Below, one piece after another: positions 14,654 through 22,548 of a stretch of DNA of 24,233 nucleotides (its first letter is position 1; the number at the start of each line of letters is the position of its first letter). The stretch is from Alphaproteobacteria bacterium UBA1303 (lineage in GTDB: Bacteria > Pseudomonadota > Alphaproteobacteria > Micropepsales > Micropepsaceae): positions 1-24,233 of the forward strand of contig DBTZ01000027.1 in assembly GCA_002307315.1 (NCBI GenBank), read 5' to 3'. Made by a program: the position numbers and the translations under genes. The notes beneath the pieces were generated by a model, which searched no databases, was not told the DNA's origin, and saw nothing but the letters and a program-made list of their open reading frames with translations.

Positions 14654-14711
14654 TCTGCGACGTTCCCATCCCGCGGTCAATGGCGGACGGCTTAAGCGCG
14701 GCAAAAACGCC

Positions 14712-15257
14712 TCATTCGAAATAGTACAGCCCGTTCAGAATCCAGCGCCCGAGGCGACCGGGCGACCAGACCGGAAAAGCGACCAGCTCGAAATGCAGAT
14801 TCGCCACGCCGTCCAGTGCATTCTGTCGCTGCAGCCAAAAGTCGAAGCAGGCGCACGCTTCTTCGGACAAAAACGAACGGCCGCATTCCAGAAAGGCGGG
14901 AACGATGTCCGGATCGAGCAATTCCGAAAACTTACGCCCGATGGCGTTACCGCCGAAGCGCACGCGCAGGGCCTCGCCCGCCAGATTGAGGAGCATATCC
15001 CTGCCGTCGGGCGTCGGCTCCCACAGCAGCACGTGCGCCAGATGCGCCGCCATCTTGCGCGAGGGGATGTCGCGCCCGACGACCAAGCCGTCTGCGGGAC
15101 GCTCCTGCCAGAACGCCACAAGGTCGCGCGCCGGTTTCTGCTGCGGCGCATCGATCTTGCGATAGGTTTCTCGGATCTCCGCCCCCGGCGTAAAAGTAGG
15201 ATGTGACGAATCTGCGACCATGTCCACGCACCGAAATATCCGCGCCAATATATCCAC
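14712..15257 (-). CDS. PAS-domain protein of the PAS_5 type
   Basis: This protein of up to 181 residues belongs to the PAS_5 (DUF1457-like) group widespread in Alphaproteobacteria. Marks are the LVAFWQER segment, a short region with GRDIPSRKMAAHLAHVLLWE, then LLNLAGEALRVRFGGNAIGRKFSELL, which matches the family pattern of a receptor-like PAS core. No output domain is attached, so its role is unknown. The start is uncertain: GTG at 15257 gives the long form and ATG at 15221 gives 169 residues. It lies upstream of kdgK on the same strand with 103 bases between them, and is divergent from the TPR-like gene. Confidence 0.75.
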   Translation of the reverse strand: MDILARIFRCVDMVADSSHPTFTPGAEIRETYRKIDAPQQKPARDLVAFWQERPADGLVVGRDIPSRKMAAHLAHVLLWEPTPDGRDMLLNLAGEALRVRFGGNAIGRKFSELLDPDIVPAFLECGRSFLSEEACACFDFWLQRQNALDGVANLHFELVAFPVWSPGRLGRWILNGLYYFE

Positions 15258-15456
15258 CGCGCCCTAATATGGTTTAAATCGCATCCTTAAAGGCGTCGCC
15301 GTCGCATTAACCGGCGGGAAACCGTCTGCTTGCGGACGGTGTTGGCGCGCTTAAGCAGAATCCTCCACACACTCGCAGCGGCAAAAAAAACACTTCGGCG
15401 AATTTGCCGTCTCATGCTAGCGTTTAGTCATTGGGGAAATGGTGGAGACCATATCT

Positions 15457-17109
15457 ATGCGCCGGAAGAACGTTTCCGCGCTCATCGCACTGATGGGCGC
15501 GTTCAGTCTTGTGTTCGTGCAAGCCGTGGCGGATCAGACGCCGACGGCAACCAGTCAGCCGCCGGCGGCCAATTCGGACGCCAAGCCGGACTCGGGCACG
15601 AAAGCGAAAACCATCACGCAATCGAAGACAAAAAAAGTCGAAAAGCAGACCGACTCGTTCGCCCTTCGCTGTGACGGGCGCCCGCCGCACAGATCGATCG
15701 GCGAGATTGCCGGACGCGTATTGCTGATCATGGCCACGAGCGGTCTGGCCGGACCGGGCGAAACGGCGGATACCGGCAAACGGCTGAAAGGCGACGAGGC
15801 GATTCGGGCCTGCACCGCGGCCATCGCCGAGGAAACCGATACCGACCGCAAAATCGAGCTTACCCTGGCGCGCGCCGTTCACTTTCTGGAAGTGAAAAAC
15901 TACGAAGACGCGCTGAAGGACGCCCGTTCGGCGCCCGCGCTGGCCGGCGACGAGGCCAAGGATCTGGGCTACCGGCACTCCTTGCTGGTGTCGGCATATG
16001 AATTGGAGGCCGCCGCACTGGCCCGCCAGGGACGCGCCGCCGAGGCCGCCGAGGTCGGCATCAAGATGGCGTCGCTGGCGCCTTACGACCTGATCGCGCA
16101 GCAGCGGGCCGCCGCCTATATCGGCCTGATCGGCGACATAACGCCAGCCAAACGGGATTACCTCGACCGCTTCGGCCGCCTGCTGCCCATGGGGTTGATC
16201 TATTGCGCCGTGGCGCACGAATGGGCCGGCGAATATGCGCTGGCGGCGGCCGACCGGCAGGCCTACATGGAAACCGGAAAAAGCTTCCTGAACGAGAAAT
16301 CGGCCCCGCAATACGACTTCGGCACCAAGGCGTGGATGGCGATCGATCTGGCGCTGGCCGGCGACGTCGCCAAATCCAACGCAACGGCGGCCGAGGCCCA
16401 GAAGGAAATCGACGAACTCGTCCGTTCCGGCCAATCGCTCAAAATGCCGAGCGCCATTGCCGAGGCCGGCGAGGGTTTGGATTTTCAGGCCATTATCGCC
16501 CAGCTCGAAACCGGAAATGCCAAACCGGCACGCGCCGCCTTCGCCGCGCGGTCGCGCTGGTTGACGCCGTCCCCCGCCCTGATCGCCGAGGTGACCGCCC
16601 GCTTGCGCAAAGGCGCCAAACCGGACGAATTGACCGGAACCTTGGCGCGCGATCCGGCCGTCATCCGCGCCGACGGACTGGCCGCCAAGGCGGGCGCGCT
16701 GATCGACCGGGTCAAAGGCGAAGAAGCCCTGTTCGCGGCGATCCGCACCAAGCTGGCAGCCTCCGACTATACCACCTGGAAGGACGACGTCCGCGATACC
16801 AAGGATTCGTCGTTTCTGCGCCAACGGAACGGCAAGGAAAAATACGAAGGCGAAGTCGTTTCCATCTGGCGGCGAAACAACGGCATTCCGGTGGGCGATG
16901 CCATCTTGATGCACAGCGCCTTTCTGGCCAAGGCGCGCGGCGCCACCGGCTTCCTGCTCTATCCCTATCGCGAACGGCTCGACACCACCGTCGTGCGCTT
17001 CGGCAATCCCGGCGAACCCGGCTTTCCTCCGCGCGCCGTGGTGGACGCCGACGCGGTGATCACGGCGCTGTCGGAGGAATTTCCGCCGCCCAAACCGCGG
17101 ACGCGTTAG
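15457..17109 (+). CDS. Exported TPR-like protein of unknown function
   Basis: This 550-residue protein has a signal peptide (MRRKNVSALIALMGAFSLVF, cleavage near AVA|DQT), then a low-complexity Pro/Thr/Lys-rich linker (about 26-65). A long helical region (about 85-440) follows with TPR-like pairs, for example AVHFLEVKNYEDALKDARSA and AAALARQGRAAEAAEVGIKM. The last 100 residues look like a separate alpha/beta domain (EGEVVSIWRRNNGIPVGDA and beyond) that I do not recognise. The start at 15457 is preferred because GGTGGAG lies nine bases upstream; an ATG six codons earlier is poorly spaced. It is probably periplasmic or surface-located. It stands alone, divergent from the PAS_5 gene and convergent with upp. 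Confidence 0.75.
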   Translation: MRRKNVSALIALMGAFSLVFVQAVADQTPTATSQPPAANSDAKPDSGTKAKTITQSKTKKVEKQTDSFALRCDGRPPHRSIGEIAGRVLLIMATSGLAGPGETADTGKRLKGDEAIRACTAAIAEETDTDRKIELTLARAVHFLEVKNYEDALKDARSAPALAGDEAKDLGYRHSLLVSAYELEAAALARQGRAAEAAEVGIKMASLAPYDLIAQQRAAAYIGLIGDITPAKRDYLDRFGRLLPMGLIYCAVAHEWAGEYALAAADRQAYMETGKSFLNEKSAPQYDFGTKAWMAIDLALAGDVAKSNATAAEAQKEIDELVRSGQSLKMPSAIAEAGEGLDFQAIIAQLETGNAKPARAAFAARSRWLTPSPALIAEVTARLRKGAKPDELTGTLARDPAVIRADGLAAKAGALIDRVKGEEALFAAIRTKLAASDYTTWKDDVRDTKDSSFLRQRNGKEKYEGEVVSIWRRNNGIPVGDAILMHSAFLAKARGATGFLLYPYRERLDTTVVRFGNPGEPGFPPRAVVDADAVITALSEEFPPPKPRTR

Positions 17110-17129
17110 CCCCGCGTTCGCCCCCGTTT

Positions 17130-17170
17130 AAAAAAAGCTTTCCTCACCCGTTTATGGGGGAGGAAAGCTT
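17130..17170 (-). terminator. Rho-independent terminator of the trp-upp operon
   Basis: AAGCTTTCCTC (17135-17145) pairs perfectly with GAGGAAAGCTT (17160-17170), and the inner C and G runs extend the stem. On the minus strand the hairpin is followed by a run of seven T (17130-17136). It lies 66 bases past the upp stop. On the plus strand it starts about 20 bases past the end of the TPR-like gene, so it may act in both directions. Confidence 0.88.
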
Positions 17171-17235
17171 AAATGCTGGAGGGGGCGCCGCCGAAACCGG
17201 CACCAACGCGAAGGCGGAATGCGGATCGCAACGCG

Positions 17236-17865
17236 CTATTTGGTTCCGAACATGCGGTCGCCGGCATCGCCCAGACCGGGCACGATGTAGCCGTGGTCGT
17301 TGAGATGATCGTCGACGGCCGCGGTCCACACCGGCACGTCGGGATGGCTTCGGATGAAATGCTCAAGCCCCGCCGGCGCCGCCAGAAGGCACATCAGCCG
17401 CAGATTTTTCACCCCCCGCCCCTTCAGCTTGTCCACCGCCGCCACCGACGAATTGCCGGTTGCCAGCATGGGGTCCATCACGATCACCAGCCGGTCGGCG
17501 ATGTCTTCGGGGGCCTTGAAATAGTATTCGACGCTTTTGAGGGTCTTGGGATCGCGATAAAGCCCGATGTGACAGACGCGCGCCGAGGGCACCAGATTGA
17601 GCATGCCGTCGAGAAAGGCGGTGCCGGCGCGCAGGATCGGCGCGAACACCAGCTTCTTGCCGGCGATCATCGGCGCCATCGTCTTGGTCAGCGGCGTTTC
17701 GATTTCCACCAGTTCGGTGGGCAGCTCGCGGGTGATCTCGTAGCAGATCAGCATGCCGATTTCGTTGAGCAGCTCACGGAACTGCTTGGTGCTGGTATCC
17801 TTGCGCCGCATCAAGGTCAGCTTGTGCTGGATCAGCGGATGATTGACGACGGTGACGCCCTGCAT
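17236..17865 (-). CDS. upp: Uracil phosphoribosyltransferase
   Basis: This 209-residue enzyme converts uracil and PRPP to UMP in pyrimidine salvage. Length and sequence match the family closely: FAPILRAGTAFLDG (74-87), the PRPP loop VMDPMLATGNSS (129-140) and the C-terminal uracil-binding YIVPGLGDAGDRMFGTK. It begins 12 bases after the MoeA-like gene and ends just before the terminator, so it is the last gene of the trp operon. Its presence here links tryptophan synthesis and pyrimidine salvage, both of which use PRPP. Confidence 0.96.
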   Translation of the reverse strand: MQGVTVVNHPLIQHKLTLMRRKDTSTKQFRELLNEIGMLICYEITRELPTELVEIETPLTKTMAPMIAGKKLVFAPILRAGTAFLDGMLNLVPSARVCHIGLYRDPKTLKSVEYYFKAPEDIADRLVIVMDPMLATGNSSVAAVDKLKGRGVKNLRLMCLLAAPAGLEHFIRSHPDVPVWTAAVDDHLNDHGYIVPGLGDAGDRMFGTK

Positions 17866-17877
17866 GTGCGATGCTCC

Positions 17878-19059
17878 CTAAATTCCATCCAGCATAATCG
17901 CCTCGGCGCGGTCTCCGGCGTTGGCGGGGCCGGCATTGGGCAGACGGACGATCAACGCGCCGGCCGCGGCGAAATCGGTCAATGTCGGCTGTTCGGATAT
18001 CGCCATCGCCTCGGCCCAGACATCGCCGCCGCGCCGTTCGATCGAGGCGGGCAGATGGCGTTCCATGCCGCCGTTGGCGGGCAACGGCGTCACCAGCTTG
18101 ACGCCGGCGCGGTCGCAAAAATCGTCCGCCCCCAACAGCGCCGCCACCGCGGGTTTCAAAAACAGTTGGGCATAGATCATCGCCGCCACCGGATGGCCGG
18201 GCAGCCCGATCAACGGCGTCTTGCCCAAACGGCCGAAAATCAACGGCCGCTCCGGCAGCAGCGCCACGTTCCAGAATTCGATTTCGAAATCGCCGGTGCC
18301 CAGCGCCGCGCGCACCGCATCGCGGTCGCCCACCGTCACCCCGCCGAGAGTGACGATCAGGTCGGCGTCGGCATCGGCCACGGTGGCGATTTCCTCGCCG
18401 GTGTCGGGCAGAATGCCGAAGTCGCAGGGCGCGCCGCCCCAGGACTGGATCATCGCCGAAAGGCCGTAGCCGGTCGAAGCGGCGATCAGGCCGTGCTTCC
18501 GTTCAATGCCGGGGCGCGACAACTCGCTGCCGATCGACGCGATGGCCAACCGCGGCCGGCGGCGCACCGAAAGACGGGTCAGATCGCCGGCCGCCAGCAG
18601 CGCGCAATCGCGCGCGGTCAACCGTTTTCCGACCGGCGCCAGCACGTTGCCGGCGGAAAAATCCGAACCGGCGGGGCGGATGTGGCCGCGGCTCATGGTT
18701 TCGGGAGCGAACGAAACCGTATCGCCCCGCACCAGCGCTTCTTCCTGCCTGACGATGGCGTCGGCCCCCTCCGGCACCACGGCGCCGGAGAAAATTTTCA
18801 CCGCATCGCCTTCCATCAGCCTGCCGGCATAGGGCCGCCCGGCGAGAACCGTGCCGATCAGATTGCGTACCGTCCCGCCGTCGCAGGCGCGCACGGCGAA
18901 ACCGGTGATGGTCGAAATGGCGAACGGCGGCTGGCTGGTCCTGGCAACGGCCGGCTCGGCCGGCACCCGGCCGCAGCAATGGGCGATATCGGCGGATTCG
19001 TGCTCGACCGGCGAAAGCGCCGACACGATGCGCCCCGAAGCCTCGGCGACGCTGATCAT
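17878..19059 (-). CDS. MoeA-like protein with altered signature motifs
   Basis: This 393-residue protein matches molybdopterin molybdenumtransferase (MoeA) along its length, including PEGADAIV (96-103), the GGVTVGDRD segment (239-247) and the C-terminal beta-barrel. Several near-invariant motifs differ. The MDGYA box is ITGFA (51-55, so the Asp is Thr52), KPGKP is LPERP (268-272), PGNPVS is PGHPVA (287-292), and the TGDEL box is IGSEL. In MoeA the Asp of MDGYA is part of the active site, so metal insertion activity is doubtful. The start overlaps the MoaC-HTH stop by four bases (ATGA), and upp follows 12 bases downstream. It could be a divergent enzyme or a regulatory partner of the MoaC-HTH protein. 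Confidence 0.85.
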   Translation of the reverse strand: MISVAEASGRIVSALSPVEHESADIAHCCGRVPAEPAVARTSQPPFAISTITGFAVRACDGGTVRNLIGTVLAGRPYAGRLMEGDAVKIFSGAVVPEGADAIVRQEEALVRGDTVSFAPETMSRGHIRPAGSDFSAGNVLAPVGKRLTARDCALLAAGDLTRLSVRRRPRLAIASIGSELSRPGIERKHGLIAASTGYGLSAMIQSWGGAPCDFGILPDTGEEIATVADADADLIVTLGGVTVGDRDAVRAALGTGDFEIEFWNVALLPERPLIFGRLGKTPLIGLPGHPVAAMIYAQLFLKPAVAALLGADDFCDRAGVKLVTPLPANGGMERHLPASIERRGGDVWAEAMAISEQPTLTDFAAAGALIVRLPNAGPANAGDRAEAIMLDGI

Positions 19060-19685
19060 CGGAATAGATCCTCGGTCCGCACGTTCGCCGCCGCGGCCAG
19101 CTTATCGGCCACGTCGGACGCCAGCATGTTGGTCCGTCCGGTCAGGAAGGCATATACGATCGCCGCCGGCACACCCGCCTGTTTCGCCCATTCGGAAATG
19201 CGAAGGTGGCGCACGGTCATGAAGGTGCGAAAGGCTTCGCGCTTGTCGGCTTTGCCTTCGGCCGGCTTCGGCGCGGAAATCAGCCCCACCAGGGTCGTCG
19301 GCGCAGCCGCGGTCTTGATCACGCGGGTCGCCGGAACTTTCCGCGCATACGGCTTGGGGGCGGACGCTTCCTTGGCCGCCAGCTTGACGCTCTGCAGCGA
19401 GGCGCCGGTCATCTCGACCAGCGTGACGGCGGCGACGAAAGAGGCGGTAAGCGCCTGGGCCTCGCCGCCAATTTCGACCTCCACCGCGGCGCTGATGCGA
19501 ATTTCTCCGGTCTCGACGGCGATGTCGATGTCGGTCTTGATCGGGTGCAAGCCTTGGCAATAGGGAATCAGCTCGGGCGTCTTGTGCGCGGCCAGCGCCC
19601 CGGCCGCCTTGGCGGCGGCAACGGCATCGGACGGGCACTCGCCTTCGAGCGTCAAGGCGGCTTCGGCACGGACGATTTTGCTCAT
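19056..19685 (-). CDS. MoaC-like domain fused to a Cro/C1-type helix-turn-helix
   Basis: This 209-residue fusion has a MoaC-like domain at about 10-105 and a helix-turn-helix at about 150-209. The MoaC core is clear (AAGALAAHKTPELIPYCQGL aligns with the AAKRT...LIPLCHPL region), but the catalytic set is mostly gone. Against E. coli MoaC by eye, Lys51 becomes Pro, His77 becomes Gln44, Glu114 becomes Gln, Asp128 becomes Glu and Lys131 becomes Gly; only Glu112 seems kept (Glu75). About 35 N-terminal residues are missing. The C-terminus (ISEWAKQAGVPAAIVYAFL, then ASDVADKLAAAANV) fits the XRE pattern. The gene occupies the usual moaC place after trpC, with 4-base overlaps on both sides. A ligand-sensing repressor is inferred. 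Confidence 0.8.
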   Translation of the reverse strand: MSKIVRAEAALTLEGECPSDAVAAAKAAGALAAHKTPELIPYCQGLHPIKTDIDIAVETGEIRISAAVEVEIGGEAQALTASFVAAVTLVEMTGASLQSVKLAAKEASAPKPYARKVPATRVIKTAAAPTTLVGLISAPKPAEGKADKREAFRTFMTVRHLRISEWAKQAGVPAAIVYAFLTGRTNMLASDVADKLAAAANVRTEDLFR

Positions 19686-20476
19686 GACGGCATTCCCAGC
19701 AGCCGGGCGGTCGCTTTGGCGACGTCGGCTTGGCGCATCAGGCCCTCGCCGATCAGGAAGGAGGAAACCCCCACCTTCGCCATCAGTTCGAGATCGCCGC
19801 GCCGCGAAAAGCCGCTTTCCGCCACCACCAGCTTGTCCTTGGGCACCAGCGGCGCCAGCGCCAGCGTGGTCTCCAGATGAGTTTCAAACGTATGCAGATC
19901 GCGGTTGTTGATACCGATCATGCCGGCGCTCAACGTCAGCGCGCGATTCAACTCGTTCTGATTATGCACTTCGACCAGGGTGTCCATCCCGACCGACCGG
20001 GCCGCATCCATTATCTCGCAGGCGAGCGCGTTGTCGATCATCGCCAGAATCGCCAGAATGGCGTCGGCACCCCACGCCCGCGCCTCGAACACCTGATAGG
20101 GATCGATCAGAAAATCCTTGCGCAAGGCGGGCAACGAACATGCCGCGCGCGCGGACGTCAGGAATTCCGGCGCGCCCTGAAACGAAGGCGCATCGGTCAA
20201 AACCGAAAGGCAGGCGGCGCCGCCCGCTTCATAGGCTTTGGCCAAGGCGGGCGGATCGAAATCGGCGCGGATCAGCCCCTTCGACGGGCTGGCCTTCTTG
20301 ATTTCGGCGATTAGACCGATTTGGCCCTCGGCTTTCTTGCGCACCAGCGCGTTACGAAAGCCGCGCGTCGGGGGGGCGGCCTTGGCCAGCGCCTCGATTT
20401 CGGCAAGCGAGACCGTCGCCTTGGCGGCGGAAATCTCTTCGCGTTTGTAGACGGCAATATCGTCGAGAATGGTCAT
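19682..20476 (-). CDS. trpC: Indole-3-glycerol-phosphate synthase
   Basis: This 264-residue TIM-barrel enzyme closes the indole ring from CdRP in tryptophan synthesis. Family motifs are LIAEIKKASPSKG (55-67, catalytic lysine), LRKDFLID (118-125), GINNRDLHTFE and AESGFSRRGDL, ending with the phosphate-binding GVSSFLIGEGLM. Full length. The start overlaps the trpD stop by four bases and the end overlaps the MoaC-HTH start by four bases, so translation is probably coupled through the operon. Confidence 0.97.
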   Translation of the reverse strand: MTILDDIAVYKREEISAAKATVSLAEIEALAKAAPPTRGFRNALVRKKAEGQIGLIAEIKKASPSKGLIRADFDPPALAKAYEAGGAACLSVLTDAPSFQGAPEFLTSARAACSLPALRKDFLIDPYQVFEARAWGADAILAILAMIDNALACEIMDAARSVGMDTLVEVHNQNELNRALTLSAGMIGINNRDLHTFETHLETTLALAPLVPKDKLVVAESGFSRRGDLELMAKVGVSSFLIGEGLMRQADVAKATARLLGMPS

Positions 20477-21492
20477 GGCGTATTCGAAACCGCGATCAGC
20501 TTTTCGAGTTTAGCCTTTGCCGCGCCGCTGTCGATGGCTTCGGCCGCAAGATGAACGCCTTCGCGCAAATTCTTCGCCTTGTCGGCGATGATCAGCGCCG
20601 CGCCTGCGTTCAACAGCACGATGTCGCGATAGGCGCATCGCTCGCCATCGAAAACCCGGCGCATGGCGCGGGCGTTTTCGGTCGCATCGCCGCCCAGCAC
20701 GGTCGACAGGGGCGAACGCGGCAGACCGGCATCCTCGGGCGAAATGGTGCCGGCGGTGACGATACCGTCTTCGAGGGCGACGATACGCGTCTCGCCCGAA
20801 ATGCTGATCTCGTCGAGACCGTCGACGCCGTGTACGATCCAGGCCTTTACGGCGCCCAACTCGCGCAAGGCTTCCCCGGCGCGGGAAAGCCAGACGTCGT
20901 CGTAAACGCCGAGCAGCTGGCGCTTCACCCCGGCCGGATTCGAGACCGGGCCGAGGATGTTGAAGATGGTGCGGAAGCCGAGGGCGCGGCGCACCGGCGT
21001 CACGAACCGCATCGCCGCGTGGTAGGTCTGCGCCGACAAGAAGCACAGACCGGCCTCGGCGAGACACCGTTCGGCCCCGGCGGCGGAAAGATCGGTCTTG
21101 ATGCCCAGCGCTTCGAGAACGTCGGTGGCGCCGGTCAGCGAGGTCATTTTGCGGTTGCCGTGCTTGGCCACCGGCACCCCGCAGGCCGACGTCACGAAGG
21201 CGGCGGCCGTGGAAATGTTCAGGGTCCCGAGGCCGTCGCCGCCGGTGCCGACCAGATCGATCGCGCCGTCCGGGGCCTTCACCTTGGTCATCGCCGCGCG
21301 CATGGCTTTGGATGCGCCGGTCACCTCCGCCACCGTGGGGCCCCGCACCGTCAGGATGGAGAGAAACGCGGCGAGATGAATGTCGCTCGCCTCGCCGTTC
21401 ATGATGACGCCGAACGCCTGCGCCGCCTCGTCGGCCGAAAGCGCCGCGCCGGTCGATACCTTTTTCAGAAACGGGATCAGATCGTCGCTCAT
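20473..21492 (-). CDS. trpD: Anthranilate phosphoribosyltransferase
   Basis: This 339-residue enzyme transfers the phosphoribosyl group of PRPP to anthranilate. Motifs are IDLVGTGGDG (78-87), the TLNISTAAAFV helix start, KHGNRKMTS (110-118) and FNILGPVSNPA. The ATG at 21492 overlaps the trpG stop by four bases (ATGA), which fixes the start; the frame stays open upstream only because it runs through trpG in another frame. Full length and unremarkable. Confidence 0.97.
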   Translation of the reverse strand: MSDDLIPFLKKVSTGAALSADEAAQAFGVIMNGEASDIHLAAFLSILTVRGPTVAEVTGASKAMRAAMTKVKAPDGAIDLVGTGGDGLGTLNISTAAAFVTSACGVPVAKHGNRKMTSLTGATDVLEALGIKTDLSAAGAERCLAEAGLCFLSAQTYHAAMRFVTPVRRALGFRTIFNILGPVSNPAGVKRQLLGVYDDVWLSRAGEALRELGAVKAWIVHGVDGLDEISISGETRIVALEDGIVTAGTISPEDAGLPRSPLSTVLGGDATENARAMRRVFDGERCAYRDIVLLNAGAALIIADKAKNLREGVHLAAEAIDSGAAKAKLEKLIAVSNTP

Positions 21493-22073
21493 GCCGCCAC
21501 CTTGCGATGCGCCAGGCGCAGAAAATTCTGCAGCAGCGCATGGCCGTGCTCCGAGGCGATGCTTTCGGGATGGAACTGTACCCCATGCACCGGATGGGTC
21601 TTGTGCTGCACCCCCATGATAACACCGTCTTCGGCGGTGGCGGTGACTTCGAGGCAATCGGGCAGGCAGGAAGGCTCGATGCACAGCGAATGATAGCGCG
21701 TACCCACGAAATCGTTGGGCAGGCCGCGGAACACGCTTGTTCCGTTGTGATGGATGCGGCTCATCTTGCCGTGCATCGGCACCGGGGCGCGCACCACCTT
21801 GCCGCCATAGGCCTGGCCGATCGCCTGATGGCCCAGGCAGACGCCGAGGATCGGCACTTTTCCGCCCGCCAGCGTGATCAGCTCCAGGCAAATGCCGGCC
21901 TCGTTGGGGGTGCAGGGACCTGGCGACAGAATGATGGCCTCGGGATGCAGCGCCAGCGCCGCCTCGGCCGAAAGCTCGTCGTTGCGCCGGACGACCGGTT
22001 CGGCCCCCAACTGCCCGAAATAATGGAACAGATTGTAGGTGAAGCTGTCGTAGTTATCTATCAGAAGTAGCAC
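21489..22073 (-). CDS. trpG: Anthranilate synthase glutamine amidotransferase component
   Basis: This 194-residue class I amidotransferase supplies ammonia to anthranilate synthase. It starts with LLLIDNYDSFTYNL, has the oxyanion region SPGPCTPNEAG, the nucleophile Cys79 in GVCLGHQ and the His168/Glu170 pair in FHPES. The start codon is GTG with only a weak ribosome binding site. It is the first gene of the operon in this window, and no trpE lies upstream, so the large subunit must be encoded elsewhere. The same subunit may also serve folate (pabA) synthesis, as in many bacteria. Confidence 0.95.
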   Translation of the reverse strand: MLLLIDNYDSFTYNLFHYFGQLGAEPVVRRNDELSAEAALALHPEAIILSPGPCTPNEAGICLELITLAGGKVPILGVCLGHQAIGQAYGGKVVRAPVPMHGKMSRIHHNGTSVFRGLPNDFVGTRYHSLCIEPSCLPDCLEVTATAEDGVIMGVQHKTHPVHGVQFHPESIASEHGHALLQNFLRLAHRKVAA

Positions 22074-22548
22074 GGCCCAAATGATCCCATCTCGTTCGAT
22101 GCTACGGTTCTACCGCCTTGGGGGGTAAAAATACAGGCCAAGATTGCCCATGATCAAAGGCGACAGACGGCCCAAACACCCCCATCGTACCGACGGCCTT
22201 GACGGAGATGGAGGTGGAATGGAGTGTCCGTCATCAAGTCCATATCGACCCGTTGGAAGCGACCCCGTAACGGCGGAACGACTTTATGTCCGGCGATGAG
22301 CCGTCTGCATAATGTTCCGATCAAAGTTATTCGGCACTTCGATCTGCTTATCGTTTTCTATCCGAATAATTTTGAACGAGCCAATTGCGATACTTCCGTC
22401 CATGACCGTGCGCCACCATGTCGATGCCGTCGATGTAGTTCATATAGCCGATCTGCCGAAATCCTTCACTCAATTCCATTGATGTCGTCAATGAGCCCAT
22501 ATATCATATAGTTATCAGTTACTTACGAATCCCCACAGCGAGACGACG
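22074..22548. other. Divergent intergenic region between trpG and the ETF-QO gene
   Basis: These 475 bases should carry both promoters. I see no trp leader peptide with tandem Trp codons and no convincing attenuator hairpin pair before trpG. The right half (about 22300-22530) is clearly richer in A and T than its surroundings. It contains one short minus-strand frame, listed separately. No tRNA or riboswitch is evident. Confidence 0.5.
22348..22479 (-). CDS. Possible 43-residue small protein or gene remnant
   Basis: The frame runs from an ATG at 22479 to TAA at 22348 and begins MELSEGFRQIGYMNYIDGID. The first half uses mostly G- or C-ending codons, like real genes here, while the second half does not. 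There is no clear ribosome binding site and I do not recognise the sequence. It could be a remnant of a longer gene lost from this AT-rich spacer, or chance. Confidence 0.2.
   Translation of the reverse strand: MELSEGFRQIGYMNYIDGIDMVAHGHGRKYRNWLVQNYSDRKR

Noticed and set aside
15321..15340. ACCGTC/GACGGT dyad between the PAS_5 and TPR-like genes
   Set aside because: The arms are six bases around an eight-base loop. That is common by chance in GC-rich DNA, and no promoter elements align with it.
17173..19563. A 796-codon plus-strand open frame
   Set aside because: It runs antisense through upp, the MoeA-like gene and part of the MoaC-HTH gene, all of which have clear family motifs. Its product is rich in His, Arg and Gly with no recognisable domain.
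22224..22511. A 95-codon plus-strand frame upstream of ETF-QO
   Set aside because: There is no ribosome binding site, no recognisable domain, and its composition is rich in Arg, Ser and Cys. It lies in the AT-rich spacer and is better read as noncoding.
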